From positions 744,001-808,000 of the forward strand of contig NC_064447.1 of the NCBI RefSeq assembly GCF_023343835.1: DNA of 64,000 nt. Direction: 5' to 3'. Under the pieces are notes generated by a model. That model was not told the origin of the DNA, did not search any database, and saw only the letters and a program-made list of their open reading frames with translations. Position 1 is the first letter of the stretch. Each line of letters opens with the position of its first letter. This DNA is from Lagopus muta. Its lineage: Eukaryota; Chordata; Aves; Galliformes; Phasianidae. This document shows positions 8,444 through 21,066 of this stretch, one piece after another. The translations under genes and the position numbers were made by a program.

Positions 8444-11400
8444 CAAACAGCAAAGGTATCAAACATCAAATCTTACATGCAGAAATATAAAATTTGTTGC
8501 TCTACTGTGATGCACTGAATGATCTTCAGCTCTTAATCTACTTGATAAAGCAGGAATAATAGGAAGTTTGGCAAACTCTAACACCTTCACTTTTCCTTTC
8601 TCGGGGAGAATGTTGACTTTCCCTGAGATCCCTGTACTAATGAATTTTTACCACTCTGAGTAAAGGGAAAACAAATGACAGTGACTGTGTTACTTGCTTA
8701 TGTTTTCCTATCACATATATGAAGATAATCCCAACTATTTATATGAGGAGTATGTCTCCAAATGCTTCATAGCATTATTTTATTAGCATTCTGCTTAGAG
8801 ATTTCCTATGTAAGCAAGGCCTACTTTACAGCTGCTGGCAGTGACAGGGCTTTATTTTTTAAAAAACAGGTTATGAGTACAGTACCGTAATCTATTTATA
8901 AAGCTCAATAAATAAACTTCAATTGAGTCTTGAATAAAGGAAACTCCATAGTTCCAGCTAGTTTCATCCCATACGTATTTTCTTCTACTCATTATACCTT
9001 TGCAATACAAAGTGTAGTGTTCCTCTCCTTTATCTATAAGATAGACCGTGACTAATGTAATTCTTTCTTACACTATCTCCATCTCTGCCAAGAGCCAGTC
9101 ACCATGGTTGAGATCCTCCAAATGGAGCTTTGAAGAGATTTCTTTTCCTCTCCATTTTTATTTACTCTCCTTAAAGGCTCTGGCTCTGAGGCAAAGAGAA
9201 GAGGAGCTCTCTGATACTGCAAAGGTTGGACGCAGCCAGCACAGTGAACAGGAAACCTCTTTGGTCTATGGAGTGAGCTGTGCGTGTGGTATACTCTGGG
9301 AGTTTTGGCCTCACCAGATACAAGGTAAATCTGCAGAAACCACCCTGCCTGAGAGCTATGCCATATGCATATCTGATCATACATGTGGTATCGAAGTATT
9401 TCTAAACGTGGGTGCTGAGGCTGCATGTTATGATTCAAATGCAGAAGCAGATACAATCAGTGGAAACTTGAGGAATACGTCATTAGGAAGCCAATCAGGT
9501 AGATTTTATGCAAACACAATTAGTCCTGCATGACTCAGTAGCTGCTGTTTTTGCTATCACCTTCCGACCTTTATTCAGAACCCACTTTCAGTGCAGCTGA
9601 GCATGTACCAGATACTGAGACATGCAAACATTGGCTCTGTTTATGTAAAATCACTTTTTGGCAAACTTGCTTCTTAAGCCCTGATTATGCATTGGTGGTG
9701 TACAGTCCAACAAAACCTAAAATACATGAGACAAGTAATGCATTTTGAATTGAAAGATTGCTGAGAGATGACATTGGTATGAGTAAGCATGAGAATGTTT
9801 TATTAAGGAGGCTTAGATTTTGCTGAAGTCATTAAATACTGATGTAGCTGCTCTGAACCTGACATTGAATGATTTCTAGTACCGGCTTCAGGACCACTGC
9901 GAGTTAGTGAGAGAGGATCTTTTTAGTATTTATCCTGGCAGCATTTAAGAGTTGAGGCTTTCTGGACAGGCAGAAGGCTGAAGAGAAAGATCAAGACTAG
10001 TTCTAATGTAATATGAAATCAAAGTACTTAAAGGTTTCTTGTCCATCATGGTGCATTTTCGGTGCTCCTTCTGCCACCCTCCATCTCAGAAGGAGGAGCA
10101 GCAGGGCAGTGTCCTTATCACTTGGCAATAACCCTTCCCCCTTCCTTTGTAGATGCAAGCAGCCCTTTTGCAGTAGCATAAGTTTAGTTCAGATCTTGTC
10201 ACAATGTAAGGATGTCCATGTCCTTCATGGGGACCCTTGGAGAGTTTGCTCTCAGCTCTGCCCTGGTGCTGCAGTATTTGCTGGGCCTGCTGCATGTAGA
10301 GGTGTTGAGAGCAGGGCCAGGAGATCTGCAAGAAGAAGTGTGTCCTGGTGCTCTGTGGCTGGTCTACAGGATATGGGCTTTGTGGCAGGAAGGAGCCTTT
10401 GTTCTGCATTGCTGGGGCTAGCATGAGTCCTGTGCAAAATGAGGACTTAAGTCTGGAGGTGCAAGAATTTGGATGAGCCTGAGAATACCTGAGGGCTTGG
10501 AAAACCACTTAATATCCATACTGAAAGGCAGATGGGGGAGCAGTGGCCATGACCAGTGTCTTTTAGGATATACAGCTGGGGAGTGGGTGTGCAAGTAGAT
10601 TCAGGAATGCCAAGCCCAGCAATTTGTTTATTTGCTGTTCTCAGTTTGCCTTTACATCTGAACTTAGGAAGAGCATAGAGGTGGATGTAGCATAACCAGA
10701 GTGCTGGAGCCAATGCAGACGCCAGTGTGGTCAGGCTCATCATCCAGGAGAGCATAGGCGGAGTTTGCATCTCAGTGCAAAAGACAGATGTAGGTCGGAG
10801 ACTGCAGTGGCTTTTGCTGCAAACTGCAGACGTAGCAGCTGGAGACAGAAAGCTGGAGTACTTTGGTTATGTGTAAGTTATGGTGAGCTGCCAGTGTGCC
10901 TAGCCTGGAAAGGGCTGGCACAGTTCTCAATTACATCATTTAAAATATTCTCTGTGATGATGGGGAACAGTTCATACTGAAGATACCAGCAGGTTCTCAT
11001 TTAGAATAACCCCAAATGCAACAAAAACTGAAAAGAAGATCAAGCTTAAGAACATCAGTGTAAATAAACAAGGCCAAGACTGTTAAACCCTTGTACGCCA
11101 AGGACAAGGTCCATCCACAGCCACTGGGCTCTGTCCAGAAGTGCACAGTTCTCATGTGCTACAGAACAGTTCTCTGCTCCAATGGAAGATCACCCTTTTT
11201 AAAAACTAAGCATTCCTAGGAAAAAAAAAAAAAAAGGCAACTTACAGTAAGTCATCCTGAACAGGATGAACAAACATGGAGAAACAATTTTTTCCCTATG
11301 TGTGGAAAATATTACAACAATTTGTCTTTTTGTGTCGTGGTGAACCTCTAGGAAGGAAGTAAGGCAAAGAAAAATAATGGAGGTGCCAGATATTAAGTTT

Positions 11401-11904
11401 AGATTTGTAGCACTTCATTTATTAGATGGCAGAAATCAAAATGTTACAAAATGCCTATTTTGTCTGGAGGCAAATGACTTAAAACAGTCTCTCTAATGGT
11501 CTATTGCACTAGTAAACATTTTGGGAAGCTCTGTATGGAGAGTTTTATAAGGAGATTAGTTAAATTTAATTTTGCGTAGAGAACTCATCATTTAATGACT
11601 CTCCAAGGAGCCTACACACTGCGGAATTTTAATAAATATGAAAAACAGATTTTTTAAAAATCCTGCTTAATGCTCAGAGCCTGATTCCTACCTTGCTGCC
11701 AAGGAACAGCTATCGCAATGGGAGATGTGCTTTTTCAGGAAGACAGAATAGTCCACAGCATCCATCTCCTAAAAACACATTTCCAAAGAGGAACATGGCA
11801 GGACTGTTCCTGTGCAGCTCATGCCCACACCTCTTCTGTTCACACAAAACATCTGCACGTGTCATTCATGTCCATTCCTTTCAAATTGTTTGTAGACATT
11901 TCCA
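8444..11904. other. No supported gene; one 161-codon open frame
   Basis: The longest frame runs 9048-9533 on the plus strand and resembles nothing I know. Its composition is not convincing, and an antisense frame overlaps it. A run of 15 A lies at 11,221-11,235. The stretch near 10,010-10,750 is GC-richer and carries overlapping frames on both strands, again without a recognisable product. Confidence 0.5.
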
Positions 11905-12515
11905 TCAGAAGAGGAATGGCCAGCAGGGACAGGGAGGTGATTGTCCCCTTCTACTCTGCTCTTGTGAGGCCCCATCTGCAGCACTGCATCCAAGTCTGGA
12001 GCCCCCAGTACAAGAAAGACAGGGAGCTGTTGGAGAGGGTCCAGAGGAGCCACAGAGATGATCAGGGGGCTGGAGCATGTCCACTACAAAGACAGGCTGA
12101 GAGAGCTGGGCTTGTTCAGCCTGAAGCAAAGAAGGCTGCGGGGTGACCTCATTGCAGCCTGCAGTACCTAAAGGGAGCCTACAAACAGGAGGGGAGTCAG
12201 CTCTTGGAAAGGGGAGATAACAGCAGGACAAGGGGGAATAGTTTGGAGTTGAGGGAGGGAAGATTGAGGTTGGATGTCAGGGGGAATTTCTGTGCTAGGA
12301 GAGCAGTGAGGTGCTGGAACAGCTGCCCAGAGAGGCTGTGATGCCCCGTCCATCCCTGGAGGTGTTCAAGGCCAGGTTGGATGGGGCCCTGAGCAGCCTG
12401 GGCTGGTGTTAAATGGGGAGGTTGGTGGTCCTGCATGTGGCAGGGGGTTGGAGCTTCATGATCCTTGAGGTCCCTTCCAACCCTGGCCATTCTGTGATTC
12501 TGTGATTCCATGATT
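11905..12515 (+). repeat. CR1 LINE 3' portion
   Basis: The reverse-transcriptase C-terminal code is readable: [20 protein letters not shown], then a frameshifted remainder. The copy runs to GGTCCCTTCCAACCCTGGCC and repeated ATTCTGTG. It is well preserved and closely matches the shorter copy at 47,203-47,407, so both belong to one fairly young subfamily. Confidence 0.9.
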
Positions 12516-12583
12516 TGTGCATTTCTATCAGAGCACAAATAAGCATTGTTAAAACATGCATTTGCTTGCAATATGAAAAATTG

Positions 12584-12878
12584 TGTATGGGAACTGCTGA
12601 GTCACGGCCTGAACCTCTGATCACCTGAGGTGAGCCATGAGCCAGCCAGAGGAGCACAGGTGAAGGCAATTCACCTGTGCTGCCGGAAGACCTATTTAAG
12701 AGCTGGCTACCACCAGGGAAGGGTCTTGCCTGGAGAGCCCTTCTTCTGGTGCTTTCTATAGGTGAGCCTAACGTATGGGTAAGCCTTCCATTTATTCTCT
12801 CCTATTATCCTAGTCTACTTTGTCTAACTCTCTTGTTCTTCTTATGATTATGACATTTTAATATCCATTGATTATACA
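12584..12878 (+). mobile_element. Solo LTR, family member A, with 5-bp target duplication
   Basis: The element starts TGTATGGGAACTGCTGAGTC and ends GATTATACA, so it has TG...CA ends. The five bases before it (12,579-12,583) and after it (12,879-12,883) are both AATTG. A TATA-like TATTTAAG lies at 12,693-12,700. No retroviral internal sequence adjoins it, so it is a solo LTR. A 5-bp duplication suggests an ERVL-like class, but that is inference. The orientation is taken from the TATA box and from the matching element at 53,112. Confidence 0.82.
12657..12677 (+). promoter_or_regulatory. Inverted repeat of two E-boxes within the LTR
   Basis: CAGGTGAA and TTCACCTG face each other across five bases. 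A further perfect inverted repeat, TCACCTGAGGTGA, lies at 12,621-12,633. The first structure is kept in the related LTR at 53,112-53,448 with one mismatch. CAGGTG is the core bound by ZEB/SNAI-type and bHLH factors; binding here is inference. Confidence 0.5.
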
Positions 12879-12883
12879 AATTG

Positions 12884-14189
12884 CTTGCATGGGAAATTCC
12901 TAATTTTGCATGTATGTATGTCAGTGCACATGGGTGAGGATGTCAAGTGCATTAAGAACTGTTTTCAGGCCTCAGTCTATCAGGTCAAAATGAACAAATG
13001 TAGTCATGAATTCTCATATCCAGTATGACACAATTGTAAATGTTAATGACTCATTTACTAGGGAGGGAAATATTTTACTTCGTGATTTCAGAGAGCTTGG
13101 TTTGTACGCAATTGAGTGCAGATTTTGCATTTCTGATGTTACTGCTGCACTTACACCAACCATGCTGGAAGGCTTAAGCTACTGCATGTTCTTTGAGCAC
13201 CAGAACCATTAACAAACTCAAGACAACAAAGTACTAGGGACAGTTTTTGGTTCTTAGGTACAACAACCAAGAGGAACAGACAGAAAAAAAAAAACTAATT
13301 TTAAATCAAGAGTTGTAAAGGAAAACTACATGCAACTGCAGGAATACTTCCAGTAAAAAGATAAGGCAAAAGAAGAAGCCAAGAAAAACTGCTGTAATGG
13401 TATAACATCCAATTACCACACATCAGGACACTGGCATTATACACATTATTTAGGCAGAGCAAAGGCATGAGCCATTAAGCTGCATTCAGAGCTGTGATGG
13501 CAAACACCAAGCTTAAAAAATATTGAGCTCTATCTTCTGCAAGTGTAAATCAGGCTTGCTGTTGTCAATGGATTTGGACTCGTTCACGGCTGCCAAGGAT
13601 CTGTCTCATTAGGCTCATCTGACGCACCGTGCTGGAAACCCCTGTCTTGTGCGAACTCTGCAGTTTTTGCTGCCAAAAACTTCTCAGCCTTGAAAGAAAT
13701 GTGCGACAAAACAATTGCACTTTGGGATGAAGCATCTCAAAAGAAAATCTGTTTGTTCTCTGCCCAGTTGCCAAATGCTTCCTCCCACATAAGCAATTGA
13801 AAAGTCTTATTTGAGCAGCTTCTAATGAATAGAATAACTGTTAACAAAAATGTATAGCCTGAAAGCCAATCTTAAGTATTTAAAACAATATTTTCTCATA
13901 TTCTAGGGGAATAGCTGCTGACCTCTCACAAACAAGTTCTGTCCAGGTGGCAGCTTGCCAATAAGACAGGCAACCACTTAGAAAATGAGCATTCCTCATT
14001 TCTTTTCCTGAAAGACATCAACCACACCTGGATGCTTAAATGAGGTGGGTCACCTTCTCATCCCTATCTGTGGTCAGCTACTGGGCCTGCAAGAATACAG
14101 AGTATTTATCTATTGTATCTTGCATTTTATATAAACTGAGTTTTATAAATAACAAAGCAACACATTTCTTATCTCAAAACTAAAAATAG
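12884..14189. other. No gene seen
   Basis: This is AT-rich sequence without a named repeat or a convincing frame. Confidence 0.6.
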
Positions 14190-15232
14190 GTGGATTTGAC
14201 GGTTGAACTATTTGGTGGATTAAGAATCAGTTGAATGGTTGCAACCAAAGGACTGTGGTCAATGGTTGTATGTCCAGGTGGAGGCTGTCGCAAGTGATGT
14301 CCCCAAGGGGTCTGTCTTGGAACATCTTTATTGATGATGCAAACAGTGGGATTGTGTGTACCTTCAGCAGTTTGCTGAGGACACCAAGCTGAGTGGTGAG
14401 GTTGGCACAACAAAAGGAGGGGACGCCATCCTGAGGGACCTGGGCAAGATGTTCCATGTGAACCTGGGCAGGATGGACCCTTGTGAACTTAACAAGGTTG
14501 AGCGAGGCGCAGTGCAGGGTGCTGTGCTCGAGTCGGGGCAGCGCCAGGTGTGTGCAAACTGGGAGAAGAGCTCACAGAGAGCAGCCCTGCGCAGAGGGAC
14601 GCGGGGGTTCTGGTGGACGAAGAGCTGGATGTGAGGCAGCAGCGTGCGCTCGCAGCCCCAAAGGCCGACTGCATCCTGGGCTGCAGCAGCAGAGCTTGTC
14701 CCCCTCTGCTCTGCCCTCGGAGCCCCCAGCTGCAGTGCTGCGTCCAGGCCTGGGGCCTGGCACAGCAAGGGAGGGAGCTGTTGCAGCAGGGCCAGGGCAG
14801 GCGATGAAGATGCTCGGAGCTTGGAGCAGCTCTGCTGTGCAGACAGGCTGAGGAGCTGGCGTGTGCAGCATGGAGAGCAGAAGGCTGCAGGGAGACCTCA
14901 TTGTGGGCTTCCAGGACTTAAAGGGAGCTTATGAACAGGAGGGGGACTTACCTTTTACACAGACTGATGGTGACAGGACAAGGGGGAACAGTTTTAAATG
15001 GAAAGGGTAGATTTAGGTTAAATGTAAGGGAGAAGTTCTGCATCCAGAGGTCGATGAGGCTCTGACACTGCTACCCTATCCCTGGAAGTGCACAAGGCCA
15101 TACATGAAGCCCTGGGCAGCCTGAGCAGGGGGGGCAGCTAGCCCATGGCGGAGGGTTGGAGCTCAGTGATCTTTAAGTCCCTTCCAACCCAACCATCCTG
15201 TGAGGCTTTGGTTCTATGATTCTGTGGTATGA
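14190..15232 (+). repeat. CR1 LINE 3' portion, about 1.04 kb, longest in the window
   Basis: It carries recognisable late reverse-transcriptase text (for example FAEDTKLSGEVGTTKGG, from the stretch coding for the CR1 thumb region), then the C-terminal part and the tail GGTTCTATGATTCTGTGG. Several frameshifts and stops show it is dead. It is of the same subfamily as the deleted copy at 55,991-56,221. Confidence 0.9.
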
Positions 15233-18200
15233 TTCATGCTGGAAGAAAAATGTGTCTGAGAGGTAGCACTGTCCTCATTTAGGGATCTGCAACAAGGAGA
15301 GATTTGAAGTTACCAGGAAAAAATCTGGCAGAAAACACATGGTAACTCTGTGCTCCCCAAGAAATCACGTTCTTCTGTTATCTGTAGCCTAATTCAGAAA
15401 GACATTGTAAAGATGAAATCACTGGAGAGAAATGCAAGAGGTCAGCTTGCTCAAGCAAGGAGCTCTGCAGGAAACCTGCAAGAATAATTGACAAACAGTA
15501 AGGGGAAAACAAGGTAGGAGCAGGTGTAATACAGGAGTAGCAAAGATGTTACTGAAGAGCAATGTCTCATACACTCTGGAAGGTGAATAGGAGCATATTG
15601 TCCCATCATGCCCAATGGTGACATCTCATTTAGCAAAAACAATCCAACAAACAAAAATACAATGGAACAGAAACAAAAATACAATGGAACAGAATACTGC
15701 GCCACCAAACCACAGTGGAGGCCAATGCTAGATCAGAAAGTGAACTGACCAGTTAGAGAGCTGGGGCTGGGTGCCAGACTCTTCTACTCAGTCTCCTCAG
15801 TGGTGGTTGAGTTGGGGCACTGATGATTTCTGGGTGGAAAGCATCTGGAAGTGGATGCAAAGAAGAGCACAGTTTGCTCAGTTGGGGTTGTTCTGTGCTC
15901 CAGGGACAGGCCTGAACCCCATGAGCCCCAGGAAGGAATGGTGCAGGTATGGCAGAGGTTGGGAGTGATGGTGAGGTTACTGCATCTGTAGGACTCAGCA
16001 CTCTGCAAAAATAGCATCTCTGGGAAGTAATATCTCTGGAAAAATAATTTACTGTTAAAAATATAGAACAACGTATAGCTGATGTTCTCCCTTGCCTTTT
16101 AAAATTGAGTAAATAGTAAATTTAAACTATTTTTGTCATCTTCTCTACATGACTTTTATGCATTACAGGCTCTGTTATTGTATCATTTTTATAGCTGGAG
16201 AAGTCCTAATTTGTCTCTATTGATTTTAACTTTGACTTGCTTTTACACCATGGACAAACATCTTCAAAAATCAATATTTTTACATTTTGACAAATCTGCC
16301 ACAAATTGATTGTTTTACCTAGGAATCCTTGCCTTCGGAGTAACAGTAAAATAGAAAGCAGAAAGGGAAGCTATTCAGCTTAAAACCTCCCCCATCTTAC
16401 TTAATGTTGCTCACAGTAAGACCTGTTGAACATACGTGGCATGTGCATCTGGGTTTGAATTTTAGGTCTCACTCAAGATGATGGCATTGTGGGATATCTT
16501 GTACCTTAAACTGAGTAATTTAACAGCAATGCCAGGGAGAGAATCTTCAAACATATTAAATGTTGAGAGTACCACTGAAAGTACATGTAGCTGCTGGCAA
16601 CCTCATTTACAGGCAGAGAAAAAGAGGATTGGCAAGGTGATAGAGGTGATAGGCCACAGAGCAGATCATTGAATCTCCTCCAAGTAGAGGTGCAGGTTTT
16701 GCCTCAGTGTCTGTTTGCTGAGGCACCTCTGACTGGTGGCTCAGTCAGAAAAGTAAAGAAAAAGAAGCTGGCTGGCTGTGTAGGACCAAAATCAGTGCAT
16801 ATCCCCAAGCACTCTTGCCCAGGGTACCCATAGATTCTAAAAGTTCTGCTTAGTTGCTTCACCGAAAGCCATTGACTGCAACAGCTGCAAAGACAATTTC
16901 TAGGAGTTCTATCTATATACTATCTATATGTTTTAAAATGGCCTGCTTCCATTAAAACTTCCCCTGGGCAGCATTAACTTTTGTGGCCAGCACTTAGCAG
17001 GTCATCTTGGGTCCCACTGGCAGGGATTAAGCAGGTCTTAATTTTAATGAGAAGCTGTCAGACAATTTCTCATGCTGTTTATTCACAAATATAAATTCTT
17101 TTAACAGCCATTTCGGGCTTTGAAGGGCACCTGTTGTTGTTTAATTTCTTCCAGCAAATGCATTTATTATGATGATGTGGCACTCAGAGGCAGGAGCACC
17201 TCTCTGCCCTTTACAGAGAGCACAGGAGAAAGGAGGATGGGGCAGGAGCTAAATGCAGGTGAATCTGCCCAGCTCAGGGTGCTGCCCACGCATTCCCTCA
17301 GCACAGGTTTTCTGTCGATTTCAGGCAGAAGTAGAGACCTGGAGCTGCAGTCACTGATTTCAACTGAGAACTGGTCATTAGCTCTCAGCATTCCTTAGGA
17401 AATTTCTGTCAAGGTCACTCCTGCGTCCCATCAGAGAGAGACCAAGGATGGGGAAACTCCTCCTGCAGCCACCAGAGGTGCATTCAAGCACCCTCTTCCC
17501 CTCCGCATTGCAACAAGCCCCAGCTGCACTCAGCAGCTTCTGCAGCCTTGCTGAGCTGGCACAACTTCTCATCTTCAAAGGAGGGAGAGAGTGACCCCTC
17601 AATGACGCAGCCTTATCCAAGTGCAGCAGGAAACTGCTCTGCTAGCAAAGAGTTAATGCCAGGTGAAACCCTGTGAAACCATCCTGCCTTTTTCCCCACG
17701 GGCAGGGCTGCTGCAGGGGTGCATGCAAGGAGTGCAGAAAGAGAGAAGCTGTCTTTCAAACGGAATGAATGCTGATGGCATATAATGCTTATTGCTAAAT
17801 CCATGCTGTGTCTGATAGCATCATACCAGATAGTTACGTGGCTTGTCCATTATTCCTCATCTTTAACCAGCAGGAGGAGGAGTACTCAGGAACAACACAC
17901 AGAGTAGTGCGAGGGAAGGGACAGACTTGTTATAAGGGGAGAGTGAATCAAGAGCATAAAATGAGGTCTGGCACACTGCAAAATGAGGCTCTGAAATACA
18001 TATTGCTATTATTTAATGACGGTATTAATCCAGCCAGCCAGTTATCTTGGTTCCTGCTCTTACCTTCCTGTAAGCCATCATCCATCTACTGTGCTGAGGC
18101 AGTCGCTTTGGAAAAGTTTCTCTGCCTGACAGAAAACAAGAAAAACAGCTGGAGATGGCTCTGCTGTTTCTCAGACACCTTGCAGATTCTGTCACTGCTC

Positions 18201-18730
18201 TGAAATGTCACCAGGAATTCAGGGTCTTGCTCTGTAACTGCAGAGGATGTAGTCATGAAGCCCTGCTCATGCTCAGCACTGGCTCCGAACACACTATGAC
18301 TTCTGAGATGCTCTCAATGGTAGCTGTGATGTCATTCTAACAAAGATTCCTTTTTCTTTTGAGATTACAGGACAATGGTTTGATTTCTTATTTGAAAGAG
18401 CGGCCCAGGATGCCCCAGCCCATTTCTCAGTGCTGCAGTCACAGAAGTCTAGCTTTGACAAATGAGAATGAGGAAAGCTTTCCCAATCTCTTGTGCACCC
18501 ATTTCTATGTGTCCAGTTAGAACCTAAAGGCACCCACAGTAATGAGGTGTGCCTGAAAATCCTGCTTATGGATTTCTCCATCCCAACCACAAAAATATTC
18601 CTATGCTGCCAAACACTGTACTTTGTTATTCCTTTTTACATTTTCCCCTTAGCTGTAGCCTACATGAGGTGAATATCAACTGCCTTTATGATTTAGGGGC
18701 CTGGGGGTCATTTGGTTAATCAAACAATGT
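15233..18730. other. No gene seen
   Basis: Apart from the 22-bp duplication I find only short chance frames. The 17,100-18,500 part is somewhat GC-richer, but no frame with splice sites emerges. Confidence 0.55.
15649..15692 (+). repeat. Perfect 22-bp tandem duplication
   Basis: Two identical 22-base units (15,649-15,670 and 15,671-15,692), each holding ACAAAAATACAATGG, lie head to tail. It looks like a recent local duplication. Confidence 0.9.
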
Positions 18731-19062
18731 TATAGAATTGTAGAATCACAAAAATCCTTAGAGTTGGAAGGGACCCTTTAAGACCATCCACTCCAACTCC
18801 TCTGCAATGAAAAGGAACACGCATAGCTCCATCAGGTGCTCAGAGCCCACCCAGCTTGGCCTTGAATGTCTCCAGCCATTAAGCATCCACCACATCTCTG
18901 GGCAATCTGTGCCAGGACATCATCACCTTCACTGTGAAAGCCTTTTTCCTTATGTCCAACCTAAATCTCCCCTCTGCACGTGTGAAACCATTTCCCCTTT
19001 GTCCTTTCACTGCAGACTCTGCTAAAGAGTCTGTCCCCTTCTCTCCTGTAGCTCCCTTTAGG
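18731..19062 (-). repeat. CR1 LINE 3' end
   Basis: On the plus strand it begins TATAGAATTGTAGAATCAC and continues GAGTTGGAAGGGACCCTTTA. It runs through the CCTTGAATGTCTCCAG and CTGTGCCAGGAC landmarks to GTAGCTCCCTTTAGG, then stops. It is 5'-truncated. Confidence 0.88.
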
Positions 19063-20451
19063 ATTACCCTCGTTGTGGTTAGTAATGCCAGCTATCTATA
19101 AAAATGATATCAAGGCACTGATTGGACTGCCCTAGAGTGAATTATTTATATGTAAGTGGAAGCATACAGCGGATCTTGCTTGTATCCCATCTCACTGCTA
19201 TTTTGCAGGATTTCCACGACCCGCTTGAAATGGTAAAAAGTCCTACAGTTTCACATTGAGCTGTGAAGTGCCACACTGCTGAGACCATGCCACACATCAG
19301 GCAAAAAATCAGAAAAGATCAGTGTGTGAGCAATTCAGTGCTGACCTATGACATCAGGAGTTAAAATCTGGAGGTAGAAAAAAGGCATAGCAGCACTTCT
19401 GAGTATATTTCCACTCCAAGGACAGGATGCCACTCCCATTCATGCCCTTTTGCTTTTTAAATGCAAGCCTGAATCAAGCCAAAGAGATCTTGTCTTGCTA
19501 AGATTTGAGCAACTTTTTTTTCTTGTATTTTTTAAAAATAAAAGGACTTACTTTAGTAGTTTTGACCATTTAATTGGAAAACACTCTGTACTGCTCTTCT
19601 GACCCCTCTGAACAAGGCAGCATTATAAACAGCATGCAGAAAAGTCCTTGACAGAAAGCACACATTCAGAGTATCTTCAATACAGTACAAATAAGGGGGT
19701 GGGGCTGAACTTTGCGGTGCCACTCATGCCATCTATTCCTCTGGAAGTGCGTGTCCTCCCTCCTGCCTTCAGGGAAACCCCAAAGTGCTTTATCAGCTGC
19801 TCTGGATGCACATAGCTGGTGTAGATTAGAGCATCTGACAACATCAGCTGCTTTTTCTGCATTCAGGATATAAATCTCCACAGATGTCCCTTATCTGCAG
19901 TGTCGTATATTCAATCAGTACATTCAGTAATGCCACAGAAGTAGAATACCTGGGGGGGAATCCAGGCTGGGAAGCACTTGGCACAGACTGAATCACAACA
20001 GTGCTATGAAAAGACCTTAGAAATTCTGGACAGTAAAGACAGAAAGAATGCGGTGATTATGATTAAAATTCACCAGTTTCTGCTCAGTGGTTTGGAATGT
20101 ACTGGATGCTTCCTTTGGGTTTGCTCACTGAATCTGTCAGTAGGACCAAAAGCTGTTTTTGTCTCCGTTTGGTCAAATGACAGCCAGCTGGGGAGGGTGG
20201 CGTTGCAGCCCTCTGGGTATACAGCATGTGGGCACTCATCCCCTTCCCTCAGTGCCCTCACTGCCTCTGCAGCACGCCGTGCTCCACACCAACATCACCA
20301 CTGCTTTGAAAAGTGACTGCCATACTGAAACACTGTCATTCCCACAGGAAATTCTGGTCAAAATGCCGATGACTGCTTTTAGACTAACAACATCTTCCAC
20401 AAAAAGAGTTTTAATTTCAGAAAGCACAAAGCACCTTTAATGTTTGTAGAG
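19063..20451. other. No gene seen
   Basis: Only short overlapping frames on both strands are present, and I recognise no repeat. Confidence 0.55.
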
Positions 20452-21066
20452 TCATAGAATGGTTGGGATTGGAAGGGACCTTTAAGACCATCTTGTTCCA
20501 ACCCCCCTGCTATAGGCAGAACACTTTCCTCAAGCCCGGGTTGCTCACAGCCCCATCCAGGTCTTGAGTGCTTCATAGAATCACAAATGGCTTGGGTTGA
20601 AAGGGACTTCAAGGATCATGAAGCTCCAACATGCCTGCCAAATACAGGGCCACCAACCACCACATTTAATACCAGCCCAGGCTGCCCAGGGCCCCATCCA
20701 ACCTGGCCTTGAACACCTCCAGGGATGGACGGAGCATCACAGCCTCTCTTGGCAGCTATTCCAGCACCTTACCGTTCTCATAGCAAAGAACTTCCCCCTG
20801 ACATCCAACTAAATCTTCCCTCCCTCAACTTCAAACCATTTCCCCTCATCCTGCAGTTATCTCCCCTTTCAAAGAGTTGACTCTCCTCCTGTTTGCTTCC
20901 AGGAAGAGGACATCAACAACCTTTCCAGTGTCTCACCACTCTCACAGTAAAGAATTTATTCTAGTCAAAATCTCTTCCAGTTTAAAACCATTTCCCCTTG
21001 TCCTGTCACTGCATGCCCTTATCAAAAGTCCCTCCCCAGCTTTCTTTGTAGGCCCCTTCAGGTACT
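20452..21066 (-). repeat. CR1 LINE copy interrupted by a second CR1
   Basis: The outer copy occupies 20,452-20,573 and 20,894-21,066. Its left part ends in CCATCCAGGTCTTGAGTGCTT, and the match to the copy at 51,492 resumes at TGCTTCCAGGAAGAGG. The two halves join without loss except for a duplicated TGCTT. Confidence 0.85.
20574..20893 (-). mobile_element. CR1 LINE inserted into an older CR1
   Basis: A 320-bp copy, starting on plus with CATAGAATCACAAATGGC, carries its own tail and the CTTGAACACCTCCAGGGATG landmark. It is flanked by TGCTT at 20,569-20,573 and 20,894-20,898, a likely 5-bp target-site duplication. It belongs to the subfamily of the copies at 12,315 and 47,203. Confidence 0.85.
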
